Shown here in pieces: positions 1-7,539 of a stretch of 64,000 nucleotides of DNA. Location of the stretch: the NCBI GenBank assembly GCA_020161355.1, contig JAIUOF010000001.1:930001-994000 (forward strand), written 5' to 3'. A program made the translations under genes and the position numbers. This DNA comes from Bacteroidota bacterium. GTDB taxonomy: Bacteria; Bacteroidota; Bacteroidia; Cytophagales; Spirosomataceae. Within the stretch, counting starts at the first letter, position 1, and every line of letters begins with the position of its first letter. Under the pieces are notes generated by a model. The model saw only the letters and a list, made by a program, of their open reading frames with translations, made no database searches and was not told where the DNA came from.

Positions 1-1
1 T

Positions 2-247
2 GGATTCAAAGAATTGGATAAAGCTTTACAAAAAGTAAAACCATATTTTAATAAAATTAGTGAAGATTTAAAAACTTCAGGTTATTCAAACGACATGAAG
101 AGTATTCCATCTGAGTTACTCGCTATTTCTTTGGACATTACTGATGAAAAAACATTTAATAGAAGATTCCATATAGAAAATGAATTGAGAATAGTTGTTG
201 GGGAATGGAGAATGGTTGTTGAGAAATGGAGAAAATTAATTAAATAA
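2..247 (+). CDS. C-terminal part of an unrecognised protein
   Basis: The reading frame is open from the first base of the window to the stop at 245-247, so this is the 3' end of a longer gene; the TTG at 14 is unlikely to be the real start. About 81 residues are visible, charged and probably helical, with no motif I recognise. The last codons hold a near-perfect 21-bp direct repeat (194-214 and 215-235), giving two copies of a heptad of the type V-V-x-x-W-R-x. The same 21-bp period returns in the minisatellite 250 bases downstream. Function cannot be given. Confidence 0.45.
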   Translation, partial: GFKELDKALQKVKPYFNKISEDLKTSGYSNDMKSIPSELLAISLDITDEKTFNRRFHIENELRIVVGEWRMVVEKWRKLIK

Positions 248-472
248 CAAATATTTTTAAATCATTAATCTTTTAAGTTGTCTAAAAGACCAACATTAAT
301 CTGATTCTTACTTCTTTATATTCCAAATAACAATTAATCACTTTATCCATTTTAAAGGCTCAATCTATTAAATATTAACCACCCATCCCAAACTTCCCCC
401 ACCCCAATCCCCACCACAATCCCCCCAATCTCCAAGTAAATTTCCTTAACAAGGAATTCCAAATACCCTAAA
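248..472. other. Non-coding AT-rich stretch with C-rich tract
   Basis: No credible gene is seen here. Most of it is AT-rich, but about 382-433 is strikingly rich in runs of C. On the minus strand the run at 387-412 gives four G-runs (4, 4, 5 and 3 G) with loops of 3, 1 and 6 bases, which meets the usual intramolecular G-quadruplex pattern. It is compositionally unlike everything around it. Confidence 0.5.
387..412 (-). other. Predicted G-quadruplex motif
   Basis: Reading the minus strand, G-runs of 4, 4, 5 and 3 are separated by loops of 3, 1 and 6 bases. This fits the standard G3+N1-7 pattern directly from sequence. It lies between a gene end and the minisatellite. Whether it folds, or does anything, is inference. 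Confidence 0.5.
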
Positions 473-816
473 ATGAAATCAGTAGAGGGTAATTTGAATT
501 CAAATTAGGGAATATTGAAATCAAATTCCTGAAATTCGATGTTAAATTCGACGAATTCGAGATCAAATTCCTGGAATTCGATGTTAAATTTGGTGATTTT
601 GAGATCAAATTCGTGGAATTCGATGTTAAATTCGGCGATTTCGAGATCAAATTCGTGGAATTCGATGTTAAATTCGTGGAATTCGATGTTAAATTCAGCG
701 AATTCAATGTTAAAATCGGCGAATTCGATGTTAAATTCGTGAAATTTAAGTTCAAATTCGTGGAATTCAATGTTAAATTCGACGAATTCGATGTTAATCT
801 AGCACAAATCCCCTAA
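473..816 (+). pseudogene. Heptad-repeat protein gene, probably frameshifted near its start
   Basis: From 493 to the stop at 814-816 the plus frame is open and encodes about 13 degenerate heptads of the type x-E-F-D-V-K-F. Polar and hydrophobic residues alternate, a beta-strand-like pattern. Two unit types alternate, D-V and E-I. That swap needs several base changes yet keeps side-chain chemistry, and F codons vary between TTT and TTC, so the plus frame looks selected. The minus-strand frame is also open but its changes are less conservative. There is no good start in frame. The ATG at 473 lies in another frame and would join the repeat if one T were added to the run at 493-495. It could be a broken gene, phase variable, or a sequencing error. 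Confidence 0.4.
493..804 (+). repeat. 21-bp minisatellite, about 15 units
   Basis: A degenerate tandem array with a period of 21 bases, and partly 42 because two unit types alternate. The core is an EcoRI-like GAATTC followed by GATGTTAAATTC. The period is a multiple of three, which is why several frames stay open on both strands. The units are contiguous and diverged, without spacers, so it is not a CRISPR array. Confidence 0.85.
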
Positions 817-832
817 CTTTTTTGGAAAATAG

Positions 833-847
833 AGCACAATTTGTGCT
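833..847. promoter_or_regulatory. 15-bp palindrome downstream of the minisatellite
   Basis: AGCACAATTTGTGCT is a perfect inverted repeat with 7-base arms and one central base. Half of it (AGCACAAA) also occurs at 801-808. It could be an operator or the hairpin of a weak terminator after the repeat gene; no T-run follows it, so an operator is as likely. Confidence 0.3.
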
Positions 848-1034
848 GTATTAACATCTGACAATCCTTCATTAATCTTATTTTACCACCTAATTATCAG
901 TTTTTTATAATAATATTCTATAATCTTAGCAGCCTAAATTCTCATTTTAACTGTATAAAATCCAATGTTCTGTAATTTTTCCAATCTTTAAAATATTGCA
1001 TATCTTCGCAACCGGCACTATGGCTAATTGATTT

Positions 1035-2354
1035 ATGCATAAACTTCGGCCAATACTATTCAATATGAGAGCAATTTGGTTTGTATTCTGTTTTTGGGTT
1101 TCCGTGAATGCCATGGGGCAAACTAAAGTTTACACCGATGACATCCGCCATTTTTATGAGGCGTTTGACAGCGTCAATCTCCAAACCGATAAAACCTTGC
1201 AACTGAAAACTGTGCAGACCCTGTATGTAGATCGTGCCAGCCAGGGGCTCAAAGATTTTATGGCTCTGGGCGGAGGCAATACCCAAAGATGGCTCAACTA
1301 CATGCTTTACAATAAAAAGTATTTGCAGGGAATAAGGCCCAATCTCGAAAGTATCTCCGGCCAGATACCTGAAATCCAGTCCCGTCTGGCTCAAGTCAAA
1401 GAGGTTTATCCCGGCTTTAAAGACGGCAGCATCTATTTTATTGTGGGCTGTGGGCTGGTGGGTGGCAGCCCCAGTAAATCGACCCAAAGCCTGATACTTG
1501 GTGCCGAGGTATTGGTTAAAAAGAACGCCCAATGGGCCATACCTTCGGCCATACATGAGTTTATCCATTTGCAGCAAAAAGATGGCAACGGGCAGCTGCT
1601 GACCCAGACCCTCAATGAAGGCGTGGCTGAGTTTCTTTCAGAGGTGTTTTTTGAGCAGGAGCTGGCCGGCAATGGCTACGCCCCACACATTGTTTTTGGC
1701 AAAAATCACGAAGCAGAGGTATGGAAACAATTCAAAGCCGATATGTTTGTAAAAAACCGGGGATTTATGGGCTGGCTCTATGGCTCAAAGGCCATCGGAG
1801 GCAAGGAAGTACAAGACCTGGGCTATTTTTTGGGATATAAAATCTGTAAAGCTTTTTATGAAAAAACCACCGATAAAACCGCAGCTATCAGTACCCTGCT
1901 TGAGCTGGATGTGAGCTCTGACGAAAGCATCCGGGCATTTGTGGTGCATTCGGGCTATGGTAGCCCGGCAGACAGGGAATATATAGCAAAGGGCATCTTT
2001 ACCGAAGAAAAAGAGGAAAGCCAAATCCTGAAAAAGGTGTACGGCTACCGAATCAAAGGACAGCAGGTGATATTTGAATTCTCCCCTCCGCAGGTTTTTC
2101 TTGACAGATTCAAAGGCGATATCGGCAAGGTGTCGGTGGCGGGGAGTTTTAACGACTGGAATCCCGGAGCCGAGCCATTCAGTTTGAAACGCGTGGCAGA
2201 AAACAGATTTGAGTTGGTGCTGCCCAAAGAAAGGCTGAAATTGGATAGCAGACCACAGTTTAAATTTGTGATCAATGAAGATATCTGGATGCCTGCCCCG
2301 GAAACGGCTCTGAATGTGGATGATAGCTCCGGGAATCTGGTGATGGAGCAATGA
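1035..2354 (+). CDS. Secreted HExxH metalloprotease with C-terminal glycogen-binding-like domain
   Basis: The protein is 439 residues with an N-terminal hydrophobic signal (residues 11-28 if read from the first Met; the Met at 1062 may be the real start). HEFIH at 174-178 gives two zinc-binding histidines and the catalytic glutamate, and glutamates at 195-203 (NEG..AEF..SE) can supply the third ligand, as in gluzincins and DUF2268-type proteases. Residues about 365-439 resemble an AMPK/CBM48 glycogen-binding E-set domain (VAGSFNDWNPG, then FKFVINEDIW). I infer a periplasmic or surface peptidase held on glucan or glycogen. The pairing of domains is unusual and the substrate is unknown. A TATCTTCG box at 1001-1008 is a candidate promoter. 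Confidence 0.75.
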   Translation: MHKLRPILFNMRAIWFVFCFWVSVNAMGQTKVYTDDIRHFYEAFDSVNLQTDKTLQLKTVQTLYVDRASQGLKDFMALGGGNTQRWLNYMLYNKKYLQGIRPNLESISGQIPEIQSRLAQVKEVYPGFKDGSIYFIVGCGLVGGSPSKSTQSLILGAEVLVKKNAQWAIPSAIHEFIHLQQKDGNGQLLTQTLNEGVAEFLSEVFFEQELAGNGYAPHIVFGKNHEAEVWKQFKADMFVKNRGFMGWLYGSKAIGGKEVQDLGYFLGYKICKAFYEKTTDKTAAISTLLELDVSSDESIRAFVVHSGYGSPADREYIAKGIFTEEKEESQILKKVYGYRIKGQQVIFEFSPPQVFLDRFKGDIGKVSVAGSFNDWNPGAEPFSLKRVAENRFELVLPKERLKLDSRPQFKFVINEDIWMPAPETALNVDDSSGNLVMEQ

Positions 2355-2460
2355 TAGGTAAATTTGATTTAGCGTTTTATTCACTTTTTATTTTTCCTAA
2401 TAAATCCTAAATTCGAATATTAAAAACCTTGAATCAGAAGTTAAGATTGCCTTTATCACT

Positions 2461-3150
2461 ATGAAAAATCACATTTGGATACTCATTGGGGTTGTTTTCG
2501 CATTGATTTCCTGTAAAAAATCAGAGGAAAGCTCTCTGGGTGAGCCCTGCTCAATAATGCTCAATAATGTGGCATTTACCCGATCACTCAACGGTGCTAT
2601 GAAAATAAGCCAGGCAGAGAACAGCCGTTTGATAATGAAAGCCAGCGAAAAAACTGACTATTTCAATGAACCCGATGGCTCCAAAAATTATGGGAATGCT
2701 CCTGTTTTATTGACAAAAGTCGATAACCAAAAGCCCTTTACTTTTACTGTCAAAATCTCCCCTACCTGGCAGGAAACTTATGATGCCGGAGCCATGTATG
2801 TTTTTCTGAACGAAAAACGCTGGTTTAAATTTGCCTTCGAACGTGACGAACGCAAGCTCAGGAGAATGGTCACCGTCAGGACCACCGAAACCTCTGACGA
2901 CAACAATCATGATGTGGTGGACAGCACGAGCGTATATATGAAAATGTCATCTGACACCAAAACCATAGGTTTTTATTATTCTACCGACAAAGCCAACTGG
3001 CAGCTGGTACGCTTATTCAGGAATGAATATCCGGCCGAAACCTGGCTAGGCATCAGTAGCCAGTCGCCCATGGGAAAAGGCAATCAGACCATTTTTGAGG
3101 ATTGTTCCCTTACCCAAACCCATATCAAAGATTTCAGGATGGGGATTTGA
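2461..3150 (+). CDS. DUF1349-family lipoprotein
   Basis: This is a 229-residue protein with a lipoprotein signal: a hydrophobic stretch followed by A-L-I-S-C, with the lipidated Cys at 18. The rest fits the DUF1349 concanavalin-like fold, showing the family's pattern of a beta-rich body with W-F-K-F-A-F-E near 121-127 and F-Y-Y-S-T-D near 172-177. Members are often attached to carbohydrate-active enzymes, so sugar binding is plausible but unproven here. It is followed by a clear terminator and so probably transcribed as one gene or with the protease upstream. Confidence 0.7.
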   Translation: MKNHIWILIGVVFALISCKKSEESSLGEPCSIMLNNVAFTRSLNGAMKISQAENSRLIMKASEKTDYFNEPDGSKNYGNAPVLLTKVDNQKPFTFTVKISPTWQETYDAGAMYVFLNEKRWFKFAFERDERKLRRMVTVRTTETSDDNNHDVVDSTSVYMKMSSDTKTIGFYYSTDKANWQLVRLFRNEYPAETWLGISSQSPMGKGNQTIFEDCSLTQTHIKDFRMGI

Positions 3151-3175
3151 GTTTAATGGTTTGGGATACCTAAGC

Positions 3176-3203
3176 AACCACGGCAAGCTGTCGTGGTTTT
3201 TTT
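3176..3203 (+). terminator. Rho-independent terminator
   Basis: Arms AACCACG (3176-3182) and CGTGGTT (3192-3198) form a 7-bp stem with a 9-base loop, and the T-run extends to 3203. It lies 26 bases after the stop of the DUF1349 gene. Confidence 0.85.
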
Positions 3204-3255
3204 ATACCAAAATCTTTCATTTATTTAGTTCTTAATATATTAACTTATACAATAT

Positions 3256-3301
3256 CCTATGTGCCTTATGTGGTATTACCTATTGTGTGCTATGTGGTAA
3301 A
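3256..3301. repeat. Two diverged 23-bp tandem copies
   Basis: 3256-3278 and 3279-3301 both begin CCTAT and end in TATGTGGTA plus two or three bases, with a few mismatches between. No gene covers it. It looks like the remnant of an intergenic tandem repeat. Confidence 0.45.
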
Positions 3302-3344
3302 CCTGACATCTCAATTTCTTTTTTAACCCAAATATCTAAATTCA

Positions 3345-3376
3345 TTTGTTTGCCTTTTGGCCAAAGCTTACTTTAG
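3345..3376 (+). promoter_or_regulatory. Candidate promoter for the DUF1330-like gene
   Basis: TTTG occurs at 3345-3348 and 3349-3352, followed after 20 or 16 bases by TACTTTAG at 3369-3376. This is close to the Bacteroidota pattern TTTG then TAnnTTTG. If used, the RNA starts after about 3383, which rules out the TTG at 3357 as a start and favours 3396. Confidence 0.35.
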
Positions 3377-3395
3377 CAAGAAATTTATATACAAT

Positions 3396-3806
3396 TTGAA
3401 AAATATCATTCTTGCCTTATTTTTAGGCCTGAACCTAAGTGGAATCGCCCAAACCGAAATTGTCATGAACCCATCAAACGCTTCCCAAAAACAAAAATCT
3501 GCGGAGATTTATATCACCCAATTGATATATGTAATTCCCGGCCAGGAAAAAGTTTTTAATCAGTTTGAGGATATTGCCATCCCTCAAATATCCAAGTACA
3601 ACGGCAAACTGCTGCTAAGGACACGAGTCGAGCAAAAGGCCGTCATCGAACAAAATATGGAAACGCCTTATGAGATTCATCTGGTGGTGTTTGCTTCGCA
3701 GCAAGATTTTGAAAACTATATGAAAGATGAAGAAAGAAAGAAATTTCTCCATCTCAAAAACCAATCGATCAAAGCAGCAGTTTTGATTCAGGGAACTAAA
3801 CTTTGA
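3396..3806 (+). CDS. Secreted DUF1330-like dimeric alpha/beta-barrel protein
   Basis: No ATG precedes the signal peptide. I place the start at TTG 3396 because it directly begins a compact signal (lysine, then a run of I, L, A, F, ending G-I-A-Q) and because a likely promoter covers the TTG at 3357. The mature part (about 115 residues) has the ferredoxin-like alpha/beta layout of DUF1330 and antibiotic-biosynthesis-monooxygenase proteins, for example the segment around Y-V-I-P-G-Q-E-K-V and the later L-V-V-F-A-S. The catalytic role of such proteins is mostly unknown and I do not assign one. Confidence 0.6.
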   Translation: MKNIILALFLGLNLSGIAQTEIVMNPSNASQKQKSAEIYITQLIYVIPGQEKVFNQFEDIAIPQISKYNGKLLLRTRVEQKAVIEQNMETPYEIHLVVFASQQDFENYMKDEERKKFLHLKNQSIKAAVLIQGTKL

Positions 3807-3888
3807 AAATACCGGGCTGGTAAACAGTGATAAAAAAATCTGTAGAAAAATCCTATTTTTGTAATAAATCTAAAACCTTAATTAAAAA

Positions 3889-4863
3889 ATGCTTAGAAAG
3901 CTATTATCCTTGTCAGTTGTTGTTCTTTTCATATTTGCTTGTGGAAAATCCAATGAACCTTGCTCTCAAAAGGTTTGGTATCTGGATCGTGACGGAGATG
4001 GGCTTGGAGATAAAACCCAGACCATCAAAGATTGTGAAAGACCGGTCGGGTATGTTGATAACGCCAATGATGACAACGATCAGCCGGTGGTTGCACCTGT
4101 AAAAGAATATCCTGAAAAAGGCTACTCCACCCCCAAAACCTATGCCGGCAGGGAGTTGGTATGGGCCGATGAGTTTGAGGGCACTGGTCTGGACGAAAAA
4201 ATCTGGAATTATGAACTGGGTGACGGCTGTCCGGGCAACTGTGGCTGGGGTAACAATGAGCTGCAGTATTATCGCAAAGAAAACACCAGTGTAAAAGAAG
4301 GATACCTCTTTATCAAAGCCAATTATGAAAGCGTGGGAGGCAAACTATATACTTCTTCGAGGCTTACCACCCAAAACAAATTCAACTTTAAATATGGCCG
4401 TGTGGACATCAGGGCGGCATTGCCCAAAGGCAAAGGAATATGGCCGGCTCTCTGGATGCTGGGCAAAAATATCAACACGGTAGGCTGGCCCAAATGCGGC
4501 GAAATAGACATCATGGAAATGGTGGGTGGCAGCGGCTCCGACAATCAGGTGCATGGCACGGCTCACTGGGACAATGGTGGCTCTCATGCCCAATACGGAG
4601 GCAATACCAAACTCGCTTCGGGGATATTTAACGACGAATTCCATGTGTTTTCTATCACCTGGGATGAAAAATACATCCGATGGTATCTTGATGACAAGGA
4701 ATACCAGGTGATTGACATTTCTCCGGCAGGATTGAGCGAGCTGCGGGAGGAGTTTTTCCTTATATTTAATGTAGCTGTAGGGGGTAACTGGCCGGGTAAT
4801 CCTGATGAAAGCACTACTTTTCCTCAAAAAATGGTGGTTGACTATGTGAGGGTCTTTAAATAA
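3889..4863 (+). CDS. GH16 family beta-glucanase lipoprotein (laminarinase-like)
   Basis: The protein is 324 residues with a lipobox (F-A-C, Cys 18), so probably anchored in the outer membrane. Residues 31-41 (Y-L-D-R-D-G-D-G-L-G-D) form a thrombospondin-type-3-like calcium loop. The GH16 domain starts near 89 with L-V-W-A-D-E-F. The signature GEIDIME at 204-210 holds the nucleophile Glu205, helper Asp207 and acid/base Glu210. Family knowledge suggests hydrolysis of beta-1,3 or mixed beta-1,3/1,4 glucans; carrageenan or agar specificity cannot be ruled out. No SusC/D transporter lies nearby. Confidence 0.9.
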   Translation: MLRKLLSLSVVVLFIFACGKSNEPCSQKVWYLDRDGDGLGDKTQTIKDCERPVGYVDNANDDNDQPVVAPVKEYPEKGYSTPKTYAGRELVWADEFEGTGLDEKIWNYELGDGCPGNCGWGNNELQYYRKENTSVKEGYLFIKANYESVGGKLYTSSRLTTQNKFNFKYGRVDIRAALPKGKGIWPALWMLGKNINTVGWPKCGEIDIMEMVGGSGSDNQVHGTAHWDNGGSHAQYGGNTKLASGIFNDEFHVFSITWDEKYIRWYLDDKEYQVIDISPAGLSELREEFFLIFNVAVGGNWPGNPDESTTFPQKMVVDYVRVFK

Positions 4864-4932
4864 ACCTTAAAGTATTAATCACCAATAAAATTTAATCTTT
4901 GACCGGGAAGACTGTTGCCATTCAAATAAAAA

Positions 4933-5391
4933 ATGAAAACTTCCGGTCTTTTGCAGGTTATTTTGGAACATAATTTTACCCTGATGACAAACGATAATAC
5001 GAAAACCTTTTACCATGGCACCAAAGCCATTCTCGAAACCGGGGATTTGATAAAGCCGGGCTTCAATTCAAACTACGGGCAACAGAAAATGGCTAAATAT
5101 GTGTATTTCACGGCTACCCTCGATGCGGCGATTTGGGGAGCGGAGCTGGCACAGGGTAATAATCAGGAAAAAATATATACCGTTGAACCCACCGGGAGTT
5201 TTGAAGACGACCCCAATCTCACCGACAAGAAGTTTCCGGGCAATCCCACCCAATCGTACCGTACACTGGCTCCTTTAAAAGTGGTCGGAGAAGTTAAAAC
5301 CTGGCAGGGACATGCAGAAGAACTCCTCACTGCCATGAAAAATAACCTTCAAAAACTGAAAGAGCAGGGCATTGAGGCCATTGAAGATTGA
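4933..5391 (+). CDS. arr: Rifampin ADP-ribosyltransferase (Arr)
   Basis: The sequence closely follows Arr enzymes: F-Y-H-G-T-K-A near the N-terminus, G-F-N-S-N-Y-G, A-K-Y-V-Y-F-T-A-T-L-D-A-A-I-W-G-A-E-L-A, and F-E-D-D-P-N-L-T-D-K-K-F-P-G-N-P-T. The family transfers ADP-ribose from NAD+ to rifamycins and inactivates them. The Met at 4984 would give 135 residues, nearer to the usual length, and may be the true start; the frame is also open from the ATG at 4933 (152 residues). No mobile element flanks it, so it is probably a resident chromosomal gene. Its natural role in the host is unknown. Confidence 0.9.
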   Translation: MKTSGLLQVILEHNFTLMTNDNTKTFYHGTKAILETGDLIKPGFNSNYGQQKMAKYVYFTATLDAAIWGAELAQGNNQEKIYTVEPTGSFEDDPNLTDKKFPGNPTQSYRTLAPLKVVGEVKTWQGHAEELLTAMKNNLQKLKEQGIEAIED

Positions 5392-5409
5392 TAATTAAAA
5401 GATTTCTTT

Positions 5410-6021
5410 ATGTTGAAAAAGCATTTGATTTTGATTGGGATTTTGATTTCGCTGGCTCTGTTTGGCGTATCGGTGAGTCTCTATCCGGGTGGTTCTATGT
5501 TTGATAAAAACTCGGTGGGTTTTCTGTGGACCCAAAACTTCATCAGTAATTTGTTCGGAGAAAAAGCTTTTAACGGAGCTCCCAATCCATCCCGATATTG
5601 GGGAATGGCAGCCATGTTTTTCCTTTCGGCAGCTTTGGCTGTTTTCTTTATTAATTATGCCAAAAGGATTCCCCACCGAGGCTCGTCCAATGTCATAAAG
5701 TATCTGGGGGCGGGTGGCATGATAGCTACATTTTTAATTGCGACGCCCTTGCATGACATCATGGCTACAGTAGCAAGTACATTGTTTTTGGTATGTCTGT
5801 TTTATATCACGGTATTTATTTACAAAACCAGGCTACACGTTTTCAAGGTATTATGTAGCCTTTGTATGCTCATATTTTATTATACGCTATATATCTATGG
5901 ATCAGGTGATGTGAGCACTTTACCTATCTGGCAAAAAATCAATTTCGGAGGAATGATACTACTCGTTTTGGGCCTGGAATACTTTACCAAACCTGAAGAC
6001 TTTGGGAGTGTGGAGAAATAA
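5410..6021 (+). CDS. Small membrane protein, DUF998-like
   Basis: The protein is 203 residues with about six hydrophobic segments (near 7-27, 66-84, 97-113, 118-134, 142-160 and 178-192). The first loop carries F-L-W-T-Q-N-F-I-S-N-L-F-G, resembling the extracytoplasmic loop of DUF998/Frag1-type membrane proteins. Function is unknown for the family. It starts 18 bases after arr on the same strand, so the two may share a transcript. Confidence 0.6.
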   Translation: MLKKHLILIGILISLALFGVSVSLYPGGSMFDKNSVGFLWTQNFISNLFGEKAFNGAPNPSRYWGMAAMFFLSAALAVFFINYAKRIPHRGSSNVIKYLGAGGMIATFLIATPLHDIMATVASTLFLVCLFYITVFIYKTRLHVFKVLCSLCMLIFYYTLYIYGSGDVSTLPIWQKINFGGMILLVLGLEYFTKPEDFGSVEK

Positions 6022-6066
6022 ACATTTCCGAGGATTCCATTTTTAACCCAGGTGCACAAAAATCTT

Positions 6067-6130
6067 ATGATTTTCGCACCACAATATGATTTTACCATCA
6101 ATCATAATTTCATAAGAAATTTATGATTTT
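6067..6130. promoter_or_regulatory. Repeated ATGATTTT motifs and dyad before the serine hydrolase gene
   Basis: ATGATTTT occurs at 6067-6074, 6086-6093 and 6123-6130. The segment 6100-6128 is a rough inverted repeat (AATCATAA near 6100, TTATGATT near 6121). It sits just upstream of the TACATTTG box, where a regulator could bind. Confidence 0.25.
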
Positions 6131-6144
6131 TAGTTAGTTACGAG

Positions 6145-6152
6145 TACATTTG
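6145..6152 (+). promoter_or_regulatory. Promoter -7 box (TACATTTG)
   Basis: Exact match to TAnnTTTG, 18 bases before the ATG at 6171. No convincing -33 TTTG at the usual distance. It shows that the TTG at 6150 is promoter, not start codon. Confidence 0.4.
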
Positions 6153-6170
6153 AGTCCAAAACCAACAATT

Positions 6171-7292
6171 ATGAGACTGTTACTTTATATTCTTCTATTT
6201 ATTCCGGGACTGGTAAGTGCACAGGTTTCGCTCGAAGCAAAAATCGGGGAAGTCATGACCAAATACAAAGCCGTAGGCCTCTCCGTTGCGGTTATTAAGG
6301 CCAATAAACCCTTTTACCAAAAAGCATTTGGCAAACAAAGTCTTGAAACAGGTCAACCGTTGCAGGAAAATAATATTTTTAGAATTGCATCCATTTCCAA
6401 GTCATTTTCAGCTACTTCTATCATGCAGCTGGTGGAGGCCGAAAAGCTGTCGCTCAATGATGACATGTCAAAACTGATGGGTTTTAATGTGAGAAATCCC
6501 AAGTACCCTTTCGCCACGATTACGCTCAAAATGGTGCTGTCTCATACCTCCTCTATCAACGATTCTCAAGGGTATTTTTCGCTGGATGCTATTAACCCTG
6601 ATAAAAACCCCAACTGGGAAAAATGTTATAACACCTATGCTCCGGGCATGGGTTATGAGTATTGCAATCTCAACTTTAATATGGTGGGCACCATTATAGA
6701 AAAAACCTCCGGGATGCGGTTTGACCAATATGTGGTAAGAAATATTTTGAATCCCCTCAAAATCTATGGCGGTTACTGTGTTGATTCCTTAAATCAGCAG
6801 TTGATGGCCAGCATTTATAATTACGATACCCTTACCCAAAAATACATTCTTTCAGAAGGTGCCTACAATCCGAGAAGAGAGGAAATCCGAAATTACGTTT
6901 TTGGTTACTCCACGCCTATCTTTTCCCCTACCGGAGGCATGAAAATATCGGCACCTGACCTGGCCAAATACATGACCCTGCACATGAACTATGGTAAATC
7001 AGGAAAAGTGAGGATTATCCATAAAAAGAGCTCTAAAATTATGCAAACGCCGGTAAGTGATATTGAAAGTTATGGGTTGGCATTATGGAGAACTGCAAAA
7101 TTCATAGATGGCGAGTCACTGGTGGGGCATACCGGTTCGGCTTATGGTTTGTACAGTTGCATGTTTTTCAATCCCAAAAAGAAATTCGGCATTGTAGCCA
7201 TAACCAATGGCTGCAAAGAACCCGAAACCGACAGTTATAATCAGTTTTTAAAAGAAATTGCCAATATTTTATATCAAGATTTGATTAGATAA
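6171..7292 (+). CDS. Secreted serine hydrolase, class C beta-lactamase / PBP fold
   Basis: Counting from the ATG at 6171, a signal peptide runs to about residue 18 (L-V-S-A-Q). The three family motifs are present: S74-I-S-K77 (nucleophile and general base), Y164-C-N166 and H320-T-G322. At 373 residues it matches the S12/class C fold. HTG in place of KTG suggests an esterase or D-amino-acid peptidase rather than a true beta-lactamase, but substrate cannot be read from sequence. A promoter box at 6145-6152 supports this start. Two further enzymes of this fold lie in the window. Confidence 0.85.
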   Translation: MRLLLYILLFIPGLVSAQVSLEAKIGEVMTKYKAVGLSVAVIKANKPFYQKAFGKQSLETGQPLQENNIFRIASISKSFSATSIMQLVEAEKLSLNDDMSKLMGFNVRNPKYPFATITLKMVLSHTSSINDSQGYFSLDAINPDKNPNWEKCYNTYAPGMGYEYCNLNFNMVGTIIEKTSGMRFDQYVVRNILNPLKIYGGYCVDSLNQQLMASIYNYDTLTQKYILSEGAYNPRREEIRNYVFGYSTPIFSPTGGMKISAPDLAKYMTLHMNYGKSGKVRIIHKKSSKIMQTPVSDIESYGLALWRTAKFIDGESLVGHTGSAYGLYSCMFFNPKKKFGIVAITNGCKEPETDSYNQFLKEIANILYQDLIR

Positions 7293-7327
7293 AATTGATT
7301 TTTATGGCGACAATTTTATATAATATA

Positions 7328-7335
7328 TATTTTTG
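7328..7335 (+). promoter_or_regulatory. Promoter -7 box (TATTTTTG) of the Doc module
   Basis: Exact TAnnTTTG match ending 15 bases before the antitoxin ATG at 7351. The TTG inside it (7333) is therefore unlikely to be a start. Confidence 0.45.
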
Positions 7336-7350
7336 CAAAAAGAGATTTCT

Positions 7351-7539
7351 ATGACAGTTAAAGATTTGAAAAAAGAGATAAAATTGGCAATAGAAGATGC
7401 TCCTGAATCTGTTTTAGAGGATATTTTGAACTTTTTAAAAAAATCGAACAAAATACCTGAGGGAAAAATTGATTTAAATAAACATTTAAGCCAAATAATG
7501 ATAGAAGACAACTCCCTCTTGCAAAAGCTTGCTAAATGA
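7351..7539 (+). CDS. Putative antitoxin of a Doc module
   Basis: A 62-residue acidic, helical protein that starts at the ATG after a promoter box and overlaps the toxin gene by 4 bases (ATGA at 7536-7539). The coupling and size are typical of type II antitoxins. It shows no clear Phd/YefM domain, so its family is uncertain; the C-terminal half (residues about 30-62) would be the toxin-binding part by analogy. Autorepression by the antitoxin is expected but not shown. Confidence 0.65.
   Translation: MTVKDLKKEIKLAIEDAPESVLEDILNFLKKSNKIPEGKIDLNKHLSQIMIEDNSLLQKLAK

Noticed and set aside
468..770. Minus-strand repeat protein rich in N, S and T
   Set aside because: It is open only because the unit is a multiple of three. 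Its changes (N to K, T to P) are less conservative than those in the plus frame.
493..804. CRISPR array
   Set aside because: The units are contiguous 21-mers with gradual divergence and no spacers, and no cas genes are near.
1785..2384. Minus-strand gene of 199 codons
   Set aside because: It lies wholly under the metalloprotease frame, which has domains and a signal peptide; the antisense frame shows neither.
4345..4827. Minus-strand gene of 160 codons
   Set aside because: Antisense shadow of the GH16 catalytic domain.
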